Source: Pseudomonas fluorescens (GTDB lineage Bacteria > Pseudomonadota > Gammaproteobacteria > Pseudomonadales > Pseudomonadaceae). From it: 64,000 nucleotides of DNA. Below, piece after piece: positions 18,968-29,027 of this stretch. The notes under the pieces were generated by a model. That model ran no database searches. It was given only the letters and a program-made list of their open reading frames with translations, and had not been told where the DNA came from. The stretch spans positions 2,481,001 to 2,545,000 of the forward strand of contig NZ_CP015637.1 of the NCBI RefSeq assembly GCF_001708445.1. The letters run 5' to 3'. The translations under genes and the position numbers were made by a program. The first letter of the stretch is position 1. Each line of letters opens with the position of its first letter.

Positions 18968-20363
18968 AGGCGATGCCCAGTGCGACCATCTTCTTGTACA
19001 ACGTCGACCGCCCGAGCCCCAATCGCTTGGCCGCCTCCACCACATTCCCTTCACAGGCCTCGAGCGTCGCCGCAATCAGCTGCCGATCGAACCGCGCTCG
19101 CGCCGCCGCGAACGTCTCGCCTTCGACCGTTTTCACTTCGTTGCGGGCTACCGGGCTGAACGTGCCGATCGCCGCGCGAATCTCGGCGGCATTCAATACC
19201 AGGTCATCGCTCAACAAGGCTGCCCGCTCCAGCACATTGCGCAGTTCACGGATATTCCCCGGCCACGCATGCTGCGCCAACAACACGAGGGCTTCACGGT
19301 CCAGTTCATGCTGGCTGTGCAGTTCTTCGAGGATCGCTTCGCTCAGCGCGGGAATATCCTCCAGGCGCTCACGCAATGGCGGCACCTGAATGGGCAGCAC
19401 ATTCAGGCGGTAGTACAAATCCGCGCGAAACTCACCGCGCTTGATCGCCGCCTCCAGGTCCATGGAGGTGGCGGCGATGACCCGTACATCACTGTGCAGC
19501 ATCTCGTTGGAGCCCACCGGTTCGAATTCTTTTTCCTGCAACACCCGCAGCAGCTTGCTTTGCAGGGGCAGGGGCATGTCACCAATTTCATCGAGGAACA
19601 GCGTGCCGCCCTGGGCGATCTGGAATTTGCCGGGCCGGCCCTTGCGGTCGGCACCGGTAAACGCGCCGGGGGCGGTGCCGAAGAACTCGGCTTCCAGCAG
19701 GTCGTGGGGGACGGCCGCGCTGTTGATGCTGACAAACGCCTTGTGCGCACGCTTGGATGCGCCGTGGATCGCCTGGGCCAGCAGCTCTTTGCCGGTGCCG
19801 GTTTCGCCGAGCAGCAACACCGGCGACTCGGCACTCGCACTGCGCCGCGCCCGGCGTTTGACGTCGAGGCTGGCGGCGCTGGTGCCGATAAAGTGTGCAA
19901 AGTTGTACTTGCTCTGCCGCGAACGCAGCAGCGAGCGGGTGGAGGCCAGTTCCGCCTGCATGCTCAGGTAGCGCTCGATCAGCGGCGACAGGTTGCGCAG
20001 CTCATCGAACAGCGCAAAGCCAATCGCGCCAATCACCGTGCCGGCATTGTTGTGGATCGGCAGGCGCATCACCACCAGCGGGCCTTTGGGCGTGTCCTGG
20101 ATATCCAGCAGAATCGGTTGGTCGTTGCGCACCACCTGGCGCAACAGGCTGTTGGAGATCACCTGTTCGCAGGGCTGGCCGATGGCTTCGTCAGCGCTTT
20201 TGAGGCCGAAGCGCTTGGCGTAGCGCTCGTTCATCCACACGATATTCGCGTCGCGATCGACAATCACCGTGCCTTCGCTGGACTGCTCGATGATCTCGAA
20301 CAGCGAATGGATCGCCAGGCCGCGAACCTGTTCGTAATCCTTGAGGTTTTCGGTGATGTTCAT
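18966..20363 (-). CDS. Sigma-54-dependent activator of ketone-body use (HbcR-like)
   Basis: The protein has 465 residues. An N-terminal PAS domain (about 15-125, GTVIVDRDANIVWMNERYAK) is followed by the AAA+ domain: Walker A GETGTGKELLAQ, the sigma-54 contact loop GAFTGADR, Walker B GGTLFLDEIGDMPLP and the arginine finger region LYYRLNVLPI. The C-terminal Fis-type helix-turn-helix is VVEAAKRLGLGRSTLYKKM. It is encoded upstream of, and on the same strand as, the permease-dehydrogenase genes. By position and family it resembles P. aeruginosa HbcR, which activates 3-hydroxybutyrate catabolism; that equivalence is my inference. Confidence 0.9.
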   Translation of the reverse strand: MNITENLKDYEQVRGLAIHSLFEIIEQSSEGTVIVDRDANIVWMNERYAKRFGLKSADEAIGQPCEQVISNSLLRQVVRNDQPILLDIQDTPKGPLVVMRLPIHNNAGTVIGAIGFALFDELRNLSPLIERYLSMQAELASTRSLLRSRQSKYNFAHFIGTSAASLDVKRRARRSASAESPVLLLGETGTGKELLAQAIHGASKRAHKAFVSINSAAVPHDLLEAEFFGTAPGAFTGADRKGRPGKFQIAQGGTLFLDEIGDMPLPLQSKLLRVLQEKEFEPVGSNEMLHSDVRVIAATSMDLEAAIKRGEFRADLYYRLNVLPIQVPPLRERLEDIPALSEAILEELHSQHELDREALVLLAQHAWPGNIRELRNVLERAALLSDDLVLNAAEIRAAIGTFSPVARNEVKTVEGETFAAARARFDRQLIAATLEACEGNVVEAAKRLGLGRSTLYKKMVALGIA

Positions 20364-20376
20364 GCCGGCAGAATCC

Positions 20377-20490
20377 TGTAGGAGCGAGGCGGACGGCTAG
20401 TCCTTGCTCGCGAAGGTCGTCAACGATAACGCGGTACATCTGGAAGAACGTGGCGTACTTGGATTCTTCGCGAGCAAGCTCGCTCCTACA
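20377..20490. repeat. Family B REPIN with a variant left arm
   Basis: The left end reads TGTAGGAGCGAG followed by an extra GCGGACGGCTAGTC before CTTGCTCGCGAA; the right arm is the unmodified form. The right end overlaps the last codons of the downstream ABC ATPase, and the TAG stop of that gene is supplied by the repeat. Confidence 0.75.
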
Positions 20491-22057
20491 AGGGGATGTG
20501 CGCGGCGGCCAGCAGTTCCTTGGTATAGGGATGTTGTGGCGATTCAAATACCGCATGGCTCGGCCCGCGCTCCACCACCTTGCCATCCTTGATCACGATC
20601 ATGTCATGGGCCATGGCGCGCACCACCGCCAGGTCATGGCTGATAAACAGGTAGGTCAGGCCGTATTTTTCCTGCAACTCGCGCAGCAATGCCACCACTT
20701 GCTTCTGCACCGTGCGGTCCAGGGCCGAGGTGGGTTCGTCGAGCAGTATCAGCGCCGGCTTGAGCACCAGCGCGCGGGCGATGGCGATACGTTGGCGCTG
20801 GCCGCCGGAAAACTCGTGTGGGTAGCGATGCCGGCTGGCGGGGTCGAGGCCGACCTCCTTGAGCACCTGGATCACCTGCGCTTCGCGGTCGGCCAGGCTG
20901 CACGGTGCATGCACTTCCAGGCCTTCGCTGATGATCTGCTGCACCGACATGCGTGGGCTGAGGCTGCCGTAGGGGTCCTGGAACACCACCTGCATCTGCT
21001 TGCGCCACGGGCGCATCTGGTGGTGGTTGAGCGGGTCGAGGGCTTTACCCTGGAAGCGGATGCTGCCGGTGGAGTCGAGCAGGCGCAGGATCGCCTGGCC
21101 CAGGGTGGATTTACCCGAGCCCGACTCACCGACGATGCCCAGGGTCTTGCCGCGCTGCACGCTGAGGCTGATGCCGTCCACGGCGCGCAGGTAGGTCTTG
21201 CGCTGGAACAACCCACCGCCGAGAGGAAATTGCACGGTCAGGTCGTCCACCTGCAACACGGTCTCGCGCTCCTCGCCGCACAACACGTCGCCCGTCGGCT
21301 CCGCATCCAGCAGCAGGCGGCTGTAGGGATGCTGCGGCGCGGTGAACAAGGTCTCGCAGGCGGCCTGCTCGACAATCTCGCCGGCATGCATCACGCACAC
21401 CCGCTGGGCGATGCTGCGCACCAGGTTGAGGTCGTGGCTGATCAGCAGCATCGACATGCCCAGGCGTTGTTGCAGGGACTTGAGCAGCAGCAGGATCTTG
21501 CGCTGCACGGTGACGTCCAGCGCGGTGGTGGGTTCGTCGGCAATCAGCAGTTGTGGCTCGCAGGCCAGGGCCATGGCGATCATCACCCGTTGGCGCTGGC
21601 CGCCGGACAGTTGGTGCGGATACGCCTTGAGGCGTTCCTGGGGTTTCTGGATGCCCACCAGGCCCAACAGTTCCAGGATGCGCGCCTGCGCCGCCTTGCC
21701 GCCCAGGCCCTTGTGCAGCAGCAGGGTTTCGCCGATCTGCTTTTCGATGCTGTGCAACGGGTTGAGCGAGGTCATCGGCTCCTGGAAGATCATCGCGATG
21801 CGATTGCCGCGCAGCTTTTGCAGGGTGGTCGCCGGCGCGCCGATCAGTTCCTGGCCGCGATATTTCACCGAACCGGTGGTTTGCGTACCGGCCTCGGGCA
21901 ACAGTTGCAGGATCGAGTGAGCGGTCACCGACTTGCCCGAGCCCGACTCGCCCACCAGCGCCAGGCACTCGCCGGGGCGCACGTCCAGGCTCAGGTTGTG
22001 CACCACGGTCTGGCCACTGAAGGCGACGCACAGGTCACGAATTTCGATCAGGTTCAT
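20486..22057 (-). CDS. yejF: Duplicated ATP-binding protein of a peptide ABC importer (YejF-like)
   Basis: The protein has 523 residues with two fused ATPase domains. The first has Walker A GESGSGKSVTAHS, signature LSGGQRQRVMIA and Walker B LLIADEPTTALD. The second has GESGSGKSTLGQ, signature FSGGQRQRIAIA and LILLDEPTSALD. It powers the importer formed with the two permeases encoded just upstream (10 bp gap). The family takes up oligopeptides or antimicrobial-type peptides. The stop codon lies within a REP sequence, so the extreme C-terminus (AAAHIPL) may have been trimmed or altered by repeat insertion. Confidence 0.93.
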   Translation of the reverse strand: MNLIEIRDLCVAFSGQTVVHNLSLDVRPGECLALVGESGSGKSVTAHSILQLLPEAGTQTTGSVKYRGQELIGAPATTLQKLRGNRIAMIFQEPMTSLNPLHSIEKQIGETLLLHKGLGGKAAQARILELLGLVGIQKPQERLKAYPHQLSGGQRQRVMIAMALACEPQLLIADEPTTALDVTVQRKILLLLKSLQQRLGMSMLLISHDLNLVRSIAQRVCVMHAGEIVEQAACETLFTAPQHPYSRLLLDAEPTGDVLCGEERETVLQVDDLTVQFPLGGGLFQRKTYLRAVDGISLSVQRGKTLGIVGESGSGKSTLGQAILRLLDSTGSIRFQGKALDPLNHHQMRPWRKQMQVVFQDPYGSLSPRMSVQQIISEGLEVHAPCSLADREAQVIQVLKEVGLDPASRHRYPHEFSGGQRQRIAIARALVLKPALILLDEPTSALDRTVQKQVVALLRELQEKYGLTYLFISHDLAVVRAMAHDMIVIKDGKVVERGPSHAVFESPQHPYTKELLAAAHIPL

Positions 22058-22067
22058 CTGCAGTCAC

Positions 22068-23090
22068 TCATGAACGGGGGTCGAAGGCATCACGTAATGC
22101 CTCGCCGATAAAGACCAGCAGCGACAGGATCAGCGCCAAGGTGAAAAACGCCGTCAAGCCGAGCCACGGCGCTTGCAGGTTCTGCTTGCCCTGGGCGATC
22201 AACTCACCCAGCGACGCGCTGCCGGCCGGCATGCCGAAGCCGAGGAAGTCCAGGGCGCTCAAGGTGGAGATCGCCCCGGTCAAGATAAACGGCAGGTAGC
22301 TCAGGGTGGCGGTCATCGCGTTGGGCAGGATATGCCGGCGGATGATCTTGCCGTCGCCCAGGCCCAATGCCCGTGCGGCCTTGACGTACTCCAGGTTGCG
22401 CCCGCGCAGGAACTCGGCGCGCACCACGTCCACCAGGGCCAGCCAGGAAAACAGCGCCATGATCCCCAGCAGCCACCAGAAATTCGGTTCGACAAAGCCC
22501 GACAGGATGATCAGCAGGTACAGCACCGGCAGCCCGGACCAGACTTCGAGGATGCGCTGGCCAAGCAAGTCGACCCAGCCGCCGTAGTAACCCTGCAAGG
22601 CGCCGGCGGCGATGCCGATGCTCGCGCTGATCGCCGTGAGCGCCAGGGCAAACAGGATCGACACCCGTGCGCCAAAGATCACCCGAGCCAGCACATCGCG
22701 CGATTGATCGTCGGTGCCCAGCCAGTTCACCGCCGAGGGCGGGCTCGGGGCAGGGCGGGTCAGCTCGTAGTTGGGCGTGTCGTCGCTGAACGGGATCGGC
22801 GGGAACAGCATCCAGCCGCCGTCCTGCTTGATCAGCTTCTGTACGTAGTCGCTGCGGTAGTCGGCCTGGAACGGCAGTTGGCCACCGAACTGCTGCTCGG
22901 TGTAGCGTTTGAACACCGGGAAATACAGCTCGTTTTTGTAGCTGAGCACCAGGGGCTTGTCGTTGGCGATCAACTCGCCGCCCAGGGTCAGGATAAACAG
23001 GCCGATGAACAGCCACAGCGACCACCAGCCGCGCCGGTTCTGTTTGAACCGCTCGAAGCGTCGACGGGCCACGGGAGACAGGTTGAGCAT
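22068..23090 (-). CDS. yejE: Peptide ABC importer permease (YejE-like)
   Basis: The protein has 340 residues. It has a first helix after a basic N-terminus (GWWSLWLFIGLFILTLGGEL), a large periplasmic loop (about 45-130) typical of YejE, and a permease domain with the EAA-type loop EYVKAARALGLGDGKIIRRHILPN that docks on the ATPase. Its ATG overlaps the end of the preceding permease gene by one base, showing translational coupling. The C-terminus ends FIGEALRDAFDPRS. Confidence 0.93.
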   Translation of the reverse strand: MLNLSPVARRRFERFKQNRRGWWSLWLFIGLFILTLGGELIANDKPLVLSYKNELYFPVFKRYTEQQFGGQLPFQADYRSDYVQKLIKQDGGWMLFPPIPFSDDTPNYELTRPAPSPPSAVNWLGTDDQSRDVLARVIFGARVSILFALALTAISASIGIAAGALQGYYGGWVDLLGQRILEVWSGLPVLYLLIILSGFVEPNFWWLLGIMALFSWLALVDVVRAEFLRGRNLEYVKAARALGLGDGKIIRRHILPNAMTATLSYLPFILTGAISTLSALDFLGFGMPAGSASLGELIAQGKQNLQAPWLGLTAFFTLALILSLLVFIGEALRDAFDPRS

Positions 23091-24151
23091 CAGGCGTTCC
23101 TCGCGGCGAAGTCGATACGCGGGTCCACCAGGGTGTAGCAGAGGTCGCCGATCAGTTTTATCAAGAGGCCGAACAGGGTGAAGATGAACAGCGAACCGAA
23201 CACCACCGGATAGTCGCGGGACACGGCGGCTTCGTAGCTCATGCGCCCGAGCCCGTCGAGGGAAAAGATCACCTCGATCAGCAGCGAGCCGGCAAAGAAC
23301 ACGCTGATAAACGCCTGGGGAATCCCGGAGATCACCAGCAGCATCGCATTGCGAAACACATGGCCGTACAGCACGCGGCGTTCGCTCAGGCCCTTGGCAC
23401 GGGCGGTGACCACGTACTGGCGTGTGATTTCATTGAGAAACGAGTTCTTGGTCAGGATGGTCAAGGTGGCAAACCCGCCGATCACCAGTGACGTGACCGG
23501 CAATACCAGGTGCCAGAAGTAGTCGGCGATCTTGCCCACGGTGCTCAGCTCGTCGAAGTTTTCCGAGACCAGGCCCCGTACCGGGAACCAGTTCAGCGAC
23601 GTGCCGCCGGCGAAGACCACGATCAGGAACATGGCAAACAGGAACGCCGGCATGGCATAGCCGATGACGATGGCGGTGCTGCTCCACACATCGAAGTTGC
23701 TGCCATGGCGCACCGCCTTGCGAATGCCCAGGGGGATCGACACCAGGTAGGTGATCAGCGTGGCCCATAGGCCGAGGGAGATGGTCACCGGCATCTTTTC
23801 CAGGATCAGGTCGATCACCGTTGAACCCCGGAAGAAGCTGTTGCCGAAATCCAGCTGGGCGTAGCTCTTGAGCATCAACCACAGGCGTTCCGGGGCCGGC
23901 TTGTCGAAGCCGTACTGTTTCTCGATGTCCTTGATCAGTTTCGGGTCCAGGCCACGGCTGGCCCGCGAGCCGCTGCTGAGGCCTTCGCCGGAGGAACCCC
24001 CGACGGCACCGCCGCCGATGCCTTGCAGGTGGGCAATGGCCTGTTCCACCGGGCCACCGGGCGCCGCCTGTACGATCACGAAATTCACCAACAGGATGAT
24101 CACCAGGGTTGGGATGATCAGCAGCAGGCGCCGCACGATATAGGCAAACAT
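23090..24151 (-). CDS. yejB: Peptide ABC importer permease (YejB-like)
   Basis: The protein has 353 residues. The first helix [18 protein letters not shown] is followed by a YejB-type periplasmic insert (residues 35-80, with Gly/Ser-rich [18 protein letters not shown]), then five further helices. The docking loop is [20 protein letters not shown]. The gene overlaps both neighbours by one base. It forms the heterodimeric channel with the YejE-like protein. Confidence 0.93.
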   Translation of the reverse strand: MFAYIVRRLLLIIPTLVIILLVNFVIVQAAPGGPVEQAIAHLQGIGGGAVGGSSGEGLSSGSRASRGLDPKLIKDIEKQYGFDKPAPERLWLMLKSYAQLDFGNSFFRGSTVIDLILEKMPVTISLGLWATLITYLVSIPLGIRKAVRHGSNFDVWSSTAIVIGYAMPAFLFAMFLIVVFAGGTSLNWFPVRGLVSENFDELSTVGKIADYFWHLVLPVTSLVIGGFATLTILTKNSFLNEITRQYVVTARAKGLSERRVLYGHVFRNAMLLVISGIPQAFISVFFAGSLLIEVIFSLDGLGRMSYEAAVSRDYPVVFGSLFIFTLFGLLIKLIGDLCYTLVDPRIDFAARNA

Positions 24152-26010
24152 CAGCGCGTCCCCCCGCGTTTTTTCAGCTCGGCATTCATCTGTTCATTCG
24201 TCAGTGGCGTGGGGCTGATTTCCCACCAGGTTTCCAAGGCCTCGTCGTTCTTGGCCTCGATGGCCGGGCGCCCGAAGCGGTTCCACCACGCGGCAGAGGT
24301 GCCGGGTGGGTAGTAGTTGGGAATCCACAGGTAATTCCATTGCAACACGCGGTCCAGGGCGTGGGCATACGTGAGCATCTGCGCCTGGGTGTCGGCCTTG
24401 ACCAGGCCCTTGATCAGCGTGTCGACGGCCGGGTCCTTGAGCACCATGTAGTTGTTCGCGCCCGGGTCGAACGCAGCGCTGGAGCCGAAGTAGTTGTACA
24501 GCTCCATCCCCGGCGAGGTGGTGACCGGGAAACCGGTGACGATCATGTCGTAGTCGCGGGTCATCAGGCGGTTGACGTACTGCGAGGAGTCGATGCGGCG
24601 GATATTCAGGGTAATGCCGATCTGCGCCAGGTTGCGCTTGTAGGGCAGCAACAGGCGTTCCAGGCCGGCCTGGGCATTGAGGAAGGTGAACTCCAGCGGC
24701 TCGCCTTCGGCGTTGACCAATTTGTCGCCTTCAGGCTTCCAGCCGGCCTCTTCCAACAGGGCCAGGGCTTGCAGCTGCTTGTCGCGGATCATGCCGCTGC
24801 CGTCGGTGACCGGCGCCTTGAACACCTGGGTGAACACTTCGTCGGGCACCTGGCCGCGCAGCGGTTCGAGGATTTTCAGTTCTTCCTGGGTGGGCAACTG
24901 GCTGGCGGCCAGCGGGCTATTGGAAAAGTAGCTCTGCTGGCGGATGTACAGGTTGCGCATCATCTGCCGGTTGGCCCATTCGAAATCCCAGAGCATCGCC
25001 AGGGCCTGGCGCACGCGGCGGTCCTTGAACATCGGTTTCTGCACGTTGAACACATAGCCCTGGGCCGGTTGCGGCATTTCCTTGGCCAGGTGTGCACGTT
25101 GCAGGCGCCCGTCATCCAGGGCCGGGCCGTTGTAGCCGATGGAGTAACCGGTGGCGGAGAATTCGCGGTTGAAGTCATAGGCGCCGCCGCGCAATACCTG
25201 GCGCGCGACTTCGGTGTCGCCGAAGTATTCCAGGCTCAGGTGATCGAAGTTGTACAGGCCGCGGCTGACGGGCAGGTCCTTGCCCCACCAGTCTGGGTTA
25301 CGGGTAAAGGTAATGGTGCTGCCCGAGTCGATCTTGCCGACCTTGTACGGGCCGCTGCCCAGTGGCGCTTCGTAGCCGCCGCCATTGGCGAAGTCGCGGG
25401 TCTTCCACCAGTGCTCGGGGAACACCGGCAGGGTGGCGATATCCAGGGGCAGGGTGCGGTTTTCATTGCTGGAAAAATCGAAACGCACCTGGCGCTCGCC
25501 TTCGACTTCGACATGTTTCACGTCTGCGAACAGGGTACGAAAGCGCAGGCTGCCCTGGGTCATCAGCAAATCGAAGCTGTAGCGCACGTCTTCGGCGGTG
25601 ATCGGCTTGCCATCGGCAAATCGCGCCTTGGGGTTGAGGTAGAAACGCAACGACAGGCCGTCGTCGGCCCGTTCCATCTTTTCGGCCACCAGGCCATAGA
25701 CCGTGTAGGGCTCGTCGAGGGAGCGCAGGGCCAGGGGCGAATACAGCCAGCCGTCGACCTGGGACACGCCGATACCTTTGTCGATATAGGGCAGCACATG
25801 GTCGAAACGCCCGATCTCGATCGCCGAGCGCCGCAGGCTGCCGCCCTTGGGCGCGTTGGGGTTGGCGTAGTCGAAATGGGTGAAGCCGGCAGCGTACTTG
25901 GCCGGTTCGCCGTACACCGTCAGGTAGGTTTGCGGGGCCGCGATCACGGCCGTGCTGGCCAGCAGCAGGGCCAGGGCGGAACCAAACAGAGTCGAAAAAG
26001 CCAGTCGCAT
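24151..26010 (-). CDS. yejA: Periplasmic peptide-binding protein of the Yej-type importer
   Basis: The protein has about 620 residues from ATG 26010 ([20 protein letters not shown]), which gives a clean signal peptide cut after VIAA; an upstream in-frame start would add an implausible basic leader. It belongs to the SBP_bac_5 family: [20 protein letters not shown] is the YejA-like N-terminal motif, and [18 protein letters not shown] lies in the ligand cleft. It delivers peptides to the YejB/YejE channel. It is the first gene of the four-gene operon. Confidence 0.92.
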   Translation of the reverse strand: MRLAFSTLFGSALALLLASTAVIAAPQTYLTVYGEPAKYAAGFTHFDYANPNAPKGGSLRRSAIEIGRFDHVLPYIDKGIGVSQVDGWLYSPLALRSLDEPYTVYGLVAEKMERADDGLSLRFYLNPKARFADGKPITAEDVRYSFDLLMTQGSLRFRTLFADVKHVEVEGERQVRFDFSSNENRTLPLDIATLPVFPEHWWKTRDFANGGGYEAPLGSGPYKVGKIDSGSTITFTRNPDWWGKDLPVSRGLYNFDHLSLEYFGDTEVARQVLRGGAYDFNREFSATGYSIGYNGPALDDGRLQRAHLAKEMPQPAQGYVFNVQKPMFKDRRVRQALAMLWDFEWANRQMMRNLYIRQQSYFSNSPLAASQLPTQEELKILEPLRGQVPDEVFTQVFKAPVTDGSGMIRDKQLQALALLEEAGWKPEGDKLVNAEGEPLEFTFLNAQAGLERLLLPYKRNLAQIGITLNIRRIDSSQYVNRLMTRDYDMIVTGFPVTTSPGMELYNYFGSSAAFDPGANNYMVLKDPAVDTLIKGLVKADTQAQMLTYAHALDRVLQWNYLWIPNYYPPGTSAAWWNRFGRPAIEAKNDEALETWWEISPTPLTNEQMNAELKKRGGTR

Positions 26011-26141
26011 TATCAGCCTTGAGCGCCGGGTGAAGAAGAATAGGGATTTGTACGCTAACGGCCAGGGCATCGCCAGTCATCCCATGCACAACGGCCCACC
26101 AAAAAGGCGGGCCGTTGTTTCAAGCATCAGCGCGGACGGGA

Positions 26142-26423
26142 TCAGTCCTGACGGCTGGTCACTTCCAGCAGGTGATAACCGAACTGGGTTTTCACCGGGC
26201 CTTGCACGGTGTTGACCGGGGCGCTGAACACGACGGTGTCGAATTCCTTGACCATCTGGCCTGGACCGAACGAACCCAGGTCGCCGCCTTGGCGGCTGGA
26301 CGGGCAGGTGGAGTTGGCTTTGGCGATTTCTGCGAAATCGGCGCCGCCTTCGATTTGGGCCTTGAGTTCGTTGCACTTGTCTTCAGTGGCAACCAGGATG
26401 TGACGGGCGGTGGCTTTGGCCAT
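26142..26423 (-). CDS. Small parvulin-type peptidyl-prolyl isomerase, second copy
   Basis: The protein has 93 residues, cytosolic, the same length as E. coli PpiC. It shows ARHILVATEDKCNELKAQI, STCPSSRQGGDLGSFGPGQM with active-site Cys, and QFGYHLLEVTSRQD. It differs clearly from the copy at 11356-11631, so this is an old paralogue rather than a recent duplication. The ATG is preceded by AAGGAGTTACTCCC-type sequence. It is transcribed alone, downstream of REP-rich DNA. Confidence 0.93.
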   Translation of the reverse strand: MAKATARHILVATEDKCNELKAQIEGGADFAEIAKANSTCPSSRQGGDLGSFGPGQMVKEFDTVVFSAPVNTVQGPVKTQFGYHLLEVTSRQD

Positions 26424-26559
26424 GGGAGTAACTCCTTGAATAAAAAGGTGAGCGTACCGGATTCAGGTGGTTATTTGTTGGCAAAGTTCCCTTGGGGTGG
26501 TGTTCTCTTGGTGGGTGGGTTGGAGGTTTGGGGGCATATCCGTTGCTGCGGTAACGGCC

Positions 26560-26888
26560 ACCTATGGTTCCGCTCTTACAGCGGGTCACTTTTGGCAAAC
26601 GCCCGGGATGCCGGCCCAGCCAAAAGTAACCAAAAGGTCTGTGCTTGCTCGCGAAAAACTCACAGGCGCCGCGTTGATTCAGGAAACACGCGTTATCGTT
26701 GACGTTTTTCGCGAGCAAGCTCGCTCCTACAGAAGGCGATGTACTCTTAACTGAACGGCATTAGGGCTTGCCCCGCGTTGGGCTGCGCAGCAGCCCCCAT
26801 CAGCACAACGGTTAAACATCAGGTACGCCGAGGCGCCTGGTTTTGGGGCTGCTTCACAGCCCAACGCGGGGCAAGCCCGCTCGCCACA
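26560..26888. repeat. Composite intergenic repeat cluster (unnamed element, family B, family C)
   Basis: The gap 26424-26910 holds no gene. It contains a short element around 26575-26640 with GCGGGTCACTTTTGGC and CAAAAGTAACCAAAAGG, which I recognise as a recurrent Pseudomonas intergenic sequence. Next is a family B REPIN (26644-26732) with the core CAGGCGCCGCGTTGATTCAG, then the linker ACTGAACGGCATTAGGGC. Last is a family C palindrome (26765-26888) built on CTTGCCCCGCGTTGGGCTGC. Three repeat types are thus nested in one gap. Confidence 0.7.
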
Positions 26889-26910
26889 GTTTTGAAGAGG
26901 ACTGATCCCG

Positions 26911-27432
26911 ATGCCCGCCACCACTTCCCGTCTTGTCTACCGTCAGCCACTGCCTGGGGACGTGCAGCGATTGTTTGCGATCTTCGGCGATTCCCAAACC
27001 AACCTCTTCAATCCCGCCGGGCCCATGCCCAGCCTGTCCGCTGCCCAACACCTGCTCGACCACTGGATCGCACAGTGGGCCACCCACGGCTATGGCTGGT
27101 GGGCGATTGCCCATCGGCAAGCCCCGGAGCACATCATCGGCTTCGGCGGTATTGCGCCGTTCAACTACCTCACGCAACCGCGCATCAACCTGGGCTATCG
27201 CTTCGCCGTGGAAGCCTGGGGGCAGGGCTATGCCACAGAGTTGGCACGCGATGCCCTGGCGCTGGCGTTTGACACCCTCGGTTTACCGGAGGTGTTCGGC
27301 CTGGTGCGGCCCGACCACGCGGCGTCGATCCGTGTGCTGGAGAAGGTCGGCATGCAGCCATTCGGTGTGCTCGATGATGTGCCCGGCAAAGCGCCGAGCC
27401 GGGTGATGCGCGTTTGTTGTCCTACAACATAG
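26911..27432 (+). CDS. GNAT family N-acetyltransferase (RimJ/RimL type)
   Basis: The protein has 173 residues. It shows the Acetyltransf_3 layout: RLVYRQPLPGDVQRLFAIFG at the start, INLGYRFAVEAWGQGYATEL as the acetyl-CoA pyrophosphate loop (motif A, G-x-G-Y-A), and LVRPDHAASIRVLEKVGM as motif B with the conserved Asn position replaced by Ala-Ala. It probably acetylates an amine of a protein or small molecule; the substrate is unknown. It starts at ATG 26911 after GAAGAGGACTGATCCCG. A short dyad TTGT-CCT-ACAA overlaps its last codons. Confidence 0.87.
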   Translation: MPATTSRLVYRQPLPGDVQRLFAIFGDSQTNLFNPAGPMPSLSAAQHLLDHWIAQWATHGYGWWAIAHRQAPEHIIGFGGIAPFNYLTQPRINLGYRFAVEAWGQGYATELARDALALAFDTLGLPEVFGLVRPDHAASIRVLEKVGMQPFGVLDDVPGKAPSRVMRVCCPTT

Positions 27433-27585
27433 CTGCGTTGACGTTTTTCACCCCCGCGCGATAGCCCACCAAAGCCTCAATATTTCACATTGACAGCGGA
27501 AAGGCAGCCCGATATAAAAGCCACAGTTGTACGACGACATATGACGTTACATGTGTCCTACCTAACAAAAATAAAAAGTGATGCC

Positions 27586-28989
27586 ATGAACTTGATCGAG
27601 CCCATCAACGCCCAGCGCGTTGGCCAAGCTGTAGGCAACTATCGCTGGACCATCTGCGCGATGCTGTTCTTCGCCACCACCGTCAATTACCTCGACCGCC
27701 AGGTGCTCAGCCTGTTGGCGCCGCAGTTGTCCACGCAATTCGGCTGGAGCAACACCGACTACGCCAACATTGCGGCGGTGTTTCAGTTTGTCTATGCGAT
27801 TTCCATGCTGTTTGCCGGGCGGTTCGTCGACAAGATCGGCACCAAGGCGGCGTACGTGATCGCGATTGCGATCTGGTCCACCGGCGCCATCATGCATGCG
27901 TTCTCGGTACCGATGGGTGAGGGGATTGCTGCCGTGAGCGGGGCGATCGGTCTGGCGGTGATCCCGGTCTCCATCGCCGGCTTCATGCTGTCGCGCGCGG
28001 TATTGGCGATTGGCGAAGCGGGTAACTTTCCGATTGCGATCAAGGCCACTGCCGAGTATTTCCCAAAGAAAGAGCGCTCCCTGGCCACCGGTATTTTCAA
28101 CTCGGGCGCCAACGTCGGCGCGATCCTGGCACCGATTTGCGTGCCGCTGATCGCCGGGATGTGGGGGTGGGAAGCGGCCTTTATGGTCATCGGCATGCTC
28201 GGCTTCGTCTGGGTCGCGGTGTGGGCAGCGGTCTACGAAAAGCCGGAGCAGCAAAAACGCCTGTCTGCCGAGGAGCTGGCGTACATTCGCAGCGACCAGA
28301 CGGTGCAGCCATTCCCCCCGGCAATGGCGGGCGCGGTCGAGAAGAAAGTCTCATGGTTCAAGTTGCTCACCTACCGCCAGACCTGGGCGTTTGCCTTTGG
28401 CAAGTTCATGACCGACGGCGTGTGGTGGTTCTTCCTGTTCTGGTTGCCCACCTACCTGTCGGCGCAATACGGCATGAAAGGCGCCGATATCGTCATGCCG
28501 CTGGCGGTGCTGTACAGCATGACCATGGTCGGCAGCATCGGCGGCGGCTGGTTCCCCAGCTACTTCATGGCCCGTGGCGACGCGCCCTATGACGGGCGGA
28601 TGAAAGCCATGCTGGTGATCGCGTTGTTCCCGCTGGTGGTATTGCTGGCACAGCCCCTGGGCTATATCAGCTTCTGGGTGCCGGTGTTGTTGATTGGTGT
28701 GGGCGCCTCGGCGCACCAGGCGTGGTCGTGCAATATCTTCACCACCGTGTCCGACATGTTCCCGCAGAAAACCGTGGCGTCGGTGGTCGGCATTGGCGGC
28801 ATGGCCGGTGGCCTGGGCGGGGTGGTGATGACCAAGATCGGGGGCTGGGTGTTCGATTACTACAAGTCCATCGGCGATATCCACACCGGCTACATGATCA
28901 TGTTCGCGATCTGCGCGCTGGCTTACCTGGTGGCCTGGAGCGTGATGAAGACGCTGGTGCCACGCCACAAGGAAATCACCGACCTGTAA
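27586..28989 (+). CDS. MFS transporter, hexuronate (ExuT) type
   Basis: The protein has 467 residues from ATG 27586; an in-frame codon 32 codons upstream gives a non-family extension. About 12 helices are visible, starting RWTICAMLFFATTVNYLDRQ, a signature of the ACS/ExuT branch. The loop GRFVDKIGTKAAYVIAI matches the MFS motif A region. ExuT-like members import galacturonate, glucuronate or related sugar acids by proton symport. No catabolic genes are adjacent. The upstream region carries TTGTACGACGACATATGACG, which looks like a GntR-type operator. Confidence 0.85.
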   Translation: MNLIEPINAQRVGQAVGNYRWTICAMLFFATTVNYLDRQVLSLLAPQLSTQFGWSNTDYANIAAVFQFVYAISMLFAGRFVDKIGTKAAYVIAIAIWSTGAIMHAFSVPMGEGIAAVSGAIGLAVIPVSIAGFMLSRAVLAIGEAGNFPIAIKATAEYFPKKERSLATGIFNSGANVGAILAPICVPLIAGMWGWEAAFMVIGMLGFVWVAVWAAVYEKPEQQKRLSAEELAYIRSDQTVQPFPPAMAGAVEKKVSWFKLLTYRQTWAFAFGKFMTDGVWWFFLFWLPTYLSAQYGMKGADIVMPLAVLYSMTMVGSIGGGWFPSYFMARGDAPYDGRMKAMLVIALFPLVVLLAQPLGYISFWVPVLLIGVGASAHQAWSCNIFTTVSDMFPQKTVASVVGIGGMAGGLGGVVMTKIGGWVFDYYKSIGDIHTGYMIMFAICALAYLVAWSVMKTLVPRHKEITDL

Positions 28990-28997
28990 AAGGGCCA

Positions 28998-29027
28998 GGG
29001 CCTGGGTTCTCCAGGCCCTTTTTTTTT
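28998..29027 (+). terminator. Intrinsic terminator after the MFS gene
   Basis: GGGCCTGG and CCAGGCCC form an 8-bp GC stem with a 5-base loop, followed by nine T. It lies just after the MFS stop codon and reaches the end of the convergent MarR-GNAT gene. Confidence 0.9.

Noticed and set aside
24340..26022. Long plus-strand open frame opposite yejA
   Set aside because: Antisense shadow with no domain; yejA has a signal peptide and family motifs on the other strand.
26435..26560. G-rich tract considered as a regulatory RNA or quadruplex site
   Set aside because: Only short runs of G with irregular spacing; no conserved structure, promoter or terminator could be identified by eye.
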